Shown here: positions 21,570 to 23,599 of the stretch, in pieces
Position numbering within the stretch: position 1 is the stretch's first letter
Layout: the number at the start of each line of letters is the position of its first letter
From: Gnetum montanum
Taxonomy: Eukaryota > Streptophyta > Gnetopsida > Gnetales > Gnetaceae
DNA: 23,599 bases
Assembly (NCBI GenBank): GCA_015680685.1
Contig: MNCI01004170.1
Coordinates: 392,821-416,419, forward strand
Reading direction: 5' to 3'
The notes under the pieces: model-generated
The model's input: the letters and a program-made list of their open reading frames with translations, nothing else
The model's database searches: none
Told to the model about the DNA's origin: nothing
Made by a program: the position numbers and the translations under genes

Positions 21570-22118
21570 AATAAATATCTCCACAATTTTTCCCAAGGCA
21601 GGGCCTTTGGCAAGATGAACCTTTATTACCATATCTCTTTACTATTGTTGTTGATAACCTCTATAAATGGATCAGAAATTTGAGTGTCAAGTTTCCATTT
21701 TTTTGTAACCTTTGTACTCTTTGTTGTATGGATGATAATGACTTTTCTCTTGCTATTTGTTCCTAAGGCTAGAAAGGTGGTGCCAACACTAGATGGATTT
21801 TGTCAATTAAAGGGCTTGAAGTCAACTGAAACAAGATAGAGCTTTTCAATGTGAGGTACCTAACAAAAAGGTTTAATTATATTAGGTGTATTTTTGGATG
21901 TACTATTAGCTTGATTCTAGCTACCTACCTAGGGAAGCCTTTGTTCTATAGATGGAAATCTTCTAATAGTTGGGAAGGAGTGTTAGAAAAAGATGCAAAA
22001 GAAATTCACCTCTGAGAGAGATATGTTTCTTTCTTTCACAAGTAACTTGACTCTAGCTAAATCTACCCTCTTAAGCATTACCATTTATAGTGTAATGATT
22101 TTGAATCCCCTAACCTAG
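21570..22118 (+). pseudogene. LINE reverse transcriptase, continued after the solo LTR
   Basis: This is the other half of the LINE at 18830. It resumes with ISPQFFPRQGLWQDEPLLPYLF (about 21578-21640; family RGLRQGDPLSPYLF), then CMDD at 21725-21736 in place of the catalytic Y/FADD, then LKGLEVN and IELFNV, FGCTI, TYLGKPLFYRWKSSNSWEG and ERYVSF. These match the palm, thumb and following region of plant L1 reverse transcriptase in order. The reading frame is the same as before the insertion. It is cut at 22118 by a second LTR; the remainder, including any RNase H and 3' tail, would lie beyond the window. Confidence 0.87.
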
Positions 22119-22349
22119 TGATGAGTGGCGAGATACCCCTACACTCAACCATACGAATATGAGCGTAGCACGCGCGATCCGATCGAACTCCGCAGACTAA
22201 GTGCCTACACGCCCCATGGAACACTTAGGGTTAATCATTCATTTTCTTCCCAGATTTACTTGTAGTTGTCACGGTGTATGGTTAAGTAAGTCTGAGATAT
22301 ATGATTTTTATAGTTTTTATGTGTTTTATGTCTCCTATGCTAATGAGTT

Positions 22350-22690
22350 GAAGGGTAGAGAGACTAATTCCTAACTCTAACTAATGAACTAAGTCTAAAT
22401 TACCTAACATCAGCATCCGTTCCCACTTACTGTACACACCCTGAACTAATGCAACCGTGGCTACCAAACGCTAATCGTTGCTGGGATCACCACGCGTAAC
22501 GCACATGCTCGAAGTGGTCATACTAAGGCACTTAACTACGAGGAAAGGGTAAGAGAATCTAATCTAGCCTAAGTGCGATGAGCATCCATTCCTTGATTAT
22601 CCGTACACATCCTTAAATGATCGTAATCAAGTTGTACTCATTCCGCATTACTAGGAGATAAGGGTGAGAGAGAAAGCAATAAATAACATT
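22350..22690. repeat. Diverged internal duplications within the LTR
   Basis: AGGGTAGAGAGACTAAT, AGGGTAAGAGAATCTAAT and AGGGTGAGAGAGAAAGC occur near 22354, 22548 and 22670. The first two are followed by related stretches: AGCATCCGTTCCC then GTACACACCCTGAAC, and AGCATCCATTCC then GTACACATCCTTAAAT. This suggests old duplication inside the R/U5 part. Confidence 0.5.
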
Positions 22691-22934
22691 AAATAAAATC
22701 CTATTCCATGCACTGCAAGGTTTATCTAGGAAGTTCATCTTTATTGTCATACACAACTTGTGTTTAGGTACAATGTTGCTCGAATAAAAATCTGTTCACT
22801 TTAGGACTCCTACTACGGGCACATGGAAAATATTTTATCTCTGGAGTGATCAATCTGCCAGAGTTTCCCTACTTCTAGGCTAGGATGAGGAAACAAGGGA
22901 GAGCTGCCTCTTATTTATAGATATGATGGCGCAC

Positions 22935-23059
22935 TGCGATATTGCGTATGCAATATCGCAGGGGACGACGCGATATCGTGTACCCGATATCGCATGGGAT
23001 GTGATATCACTGCAGTCGCGATATTATGTACGTGATATTGTGGCCCATGGGATATCGCG
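22935..23059. repeat. Array of GATATC-centred palindromes in U3
   Basis: TGCGATATTGC (22935-22945) and GCAATATCGCA (22950-22960) form a perfect 11-bp inverted repeat around GTAT. GCGATATCG (22970-22978) and CGATATCGC (22985-22993) form a perfect 9-bp pair. GTGATATCAC (23001-23010) is a perfect palindrome. Two weaker copies, GCGATATTAT-GTAC-GTGATATTGT (23018-23041) and GATATCGCG (23051-23059), complete the array. The period is about 32-34 bp, with GTAY between half-sites. On the element strand it lies directly upstream of the TATA box. Confidence 0.85.
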
Positions 23060-23067
23060 TCTCATCA

Positions 23068-23599
23068 TACCCCCATGATTGAATGAAAACTCATCCTCAA
23101 GTTCCTTTCAAAATATTGGGAAGGTATGGGATTATTGACTGAATGGAACTAATGGGATGACTTGTGAACAGATCATCATTACAAGACTTGACAAAATTGG
23201 TGTTCATGACAACAAGAGTGAACACCTTATTACATTGACATCAGGCCTTAGTTGGCAACTGAGAGAGAAGAGAGAAAGAAGTGTTGCTGTTGTCAACGCC
23301 AAGATTACGCCTTTCGTTGTCCATCCGTAAGCATGTCATCGATCTTGCTCCTTGCATAGCTGCTTCCAGCATTGCTCCATTCCAAGTGTTTGCTCTAGAT
23401 TCGGTCCGTTGTTGTATAATTGCCATCTGCACACACAACACAGTCTTATATTAGCAAGGGTAAATGAATCATCATGTAATTAATACCTTGCTTCAGTGTA
23501 AGTCCATTGGCTAGGTTGTGGTATGGCTGATTTCGGATCTGGAGATGTATTAATGATGACTACCGAAGGTGTAGGGGTTAGGAAAAAATTTTAAAAATT
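23068..23599 (-). mobile_element. 3' internal part of the gypsy element, with polypurine tract
   Basis: On the minus strand, AACTTGAGGATGAGTTTTC is followed by CAATCATGGGGGTA and then the LTR start TGATGAG. This is the usual end of plant gypsy elements: a tail like xLRxxxF, then a G-rich polypurine tract against the LTR. Beyond it no integrase or chromodomain was recognised. A minus-strand frame at 23441-23241 and the stretch to 23599 contain protein-like sequence of unknown origin, discussed as a finding. The element continues past the window edge. Confidence 0.55.

Larger units (their letters stand above)
22119..23067 (-). mobile_element. 3' LTR of a minus-strand Ty3/gypsy element
   Basis: A 949-bp LTR with exact 7-bp terminal inverted repeats, TGATGAG at 22119-22125 and CTCATCA at 23061-23067. 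It shares its first 40 or so bases in diverged form (TGATGAG...CAACCATACGAAT) with the solo LTR at 20570. A TATA box (CTATAAATAA) is read on the minus strand from 22920-22911. Next to its right end lies a polypurine tract on the minus strand, so this is the 3' LTR of an element whose body extends to the right. It keeps many CpG sites that the solo LTR has lost and is probably younger. The left flank is CCTAG; the matching duplication would lie outside the window. Confidence 0.75.

Noticed and set aside
21702-21760. Intact reverse-transcriptase active site
   Set aside because: The motif reads CMDD and the surrounding frame has stops, so the enzyme is not functional.

Overview
This is nuclear DNA of a land plant. 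The evidence is an R2R3-MYB transcription factor of the MYB44-like type, a relic of a plant 3-ketoacyl-CoA synthase, and a dense layer of decayed plant-type LINEs and Ty3/gypsy LTR elements. The repeats are AT-rich, and their broken frames often carry stops where Gln, Trp or Arg codons would fit, as expected from old methylated DNA. A large repeat-rich genome such as a gymnosperm's would look like this, but the species cannot be named from the window.

Layout. (1) 1-2300 is low-copy-looking DNA holding the C-terminal piece of a 3-ketoacyl-CoA synthase, broken by an in-frame TAG and a later frameshift. (2) About 2440-7950 is a decayed Ty3/gypsy element on the minus strand: protease remnant, gag with zinc knuckle and capsid-like region, a leader full of tandem repeats, a degenerate primer-binding site and a probable 5' LTR. 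No reverse transcriptase or integrase was seen in it. (3) 7960-8526 is a plus-strand LTR with TATA box and AATAAA, followed to 10419 by a decayed ORF I do not recognise. (4) About 10880-11700 is a LINE endonuclease fragment on the minus strand. (5) 12180-18350 is a GC-richer, low-copy island with one gene, the intronless MYB at 16152-17126, its TATA box and its 5' UTR. (6) 18830-22118 is a decayed LINE on the plus strand (endonuclease plus reverse transcriptase), interrupted at 20570-21569 by a 1000-bp solo LTR. (7) 22119-23067 is a second, younger-looking LTR of the same family in the same LINE, followed to the window end by the 3' internal part of its minus-strand element, with the polypurine tract next to the LTR.

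Only the MYB looks functional. Everything else is relic, apart perhaps from the element entering at the right edge. The most unusual structures are an array of GATATC-centred palindromes just upstream of the TATA box in the U3 of the right-hand LTR, the solo LTR whose removal with one 5-bp duplication leaves the LINE frame unbroken, the unrecognised decayed ORF at 8571-10419, and an in-frame upstream ATG of the MYB inside a TTCG repeat. No CRISPR array, tRNA or rRNA gene was seen.
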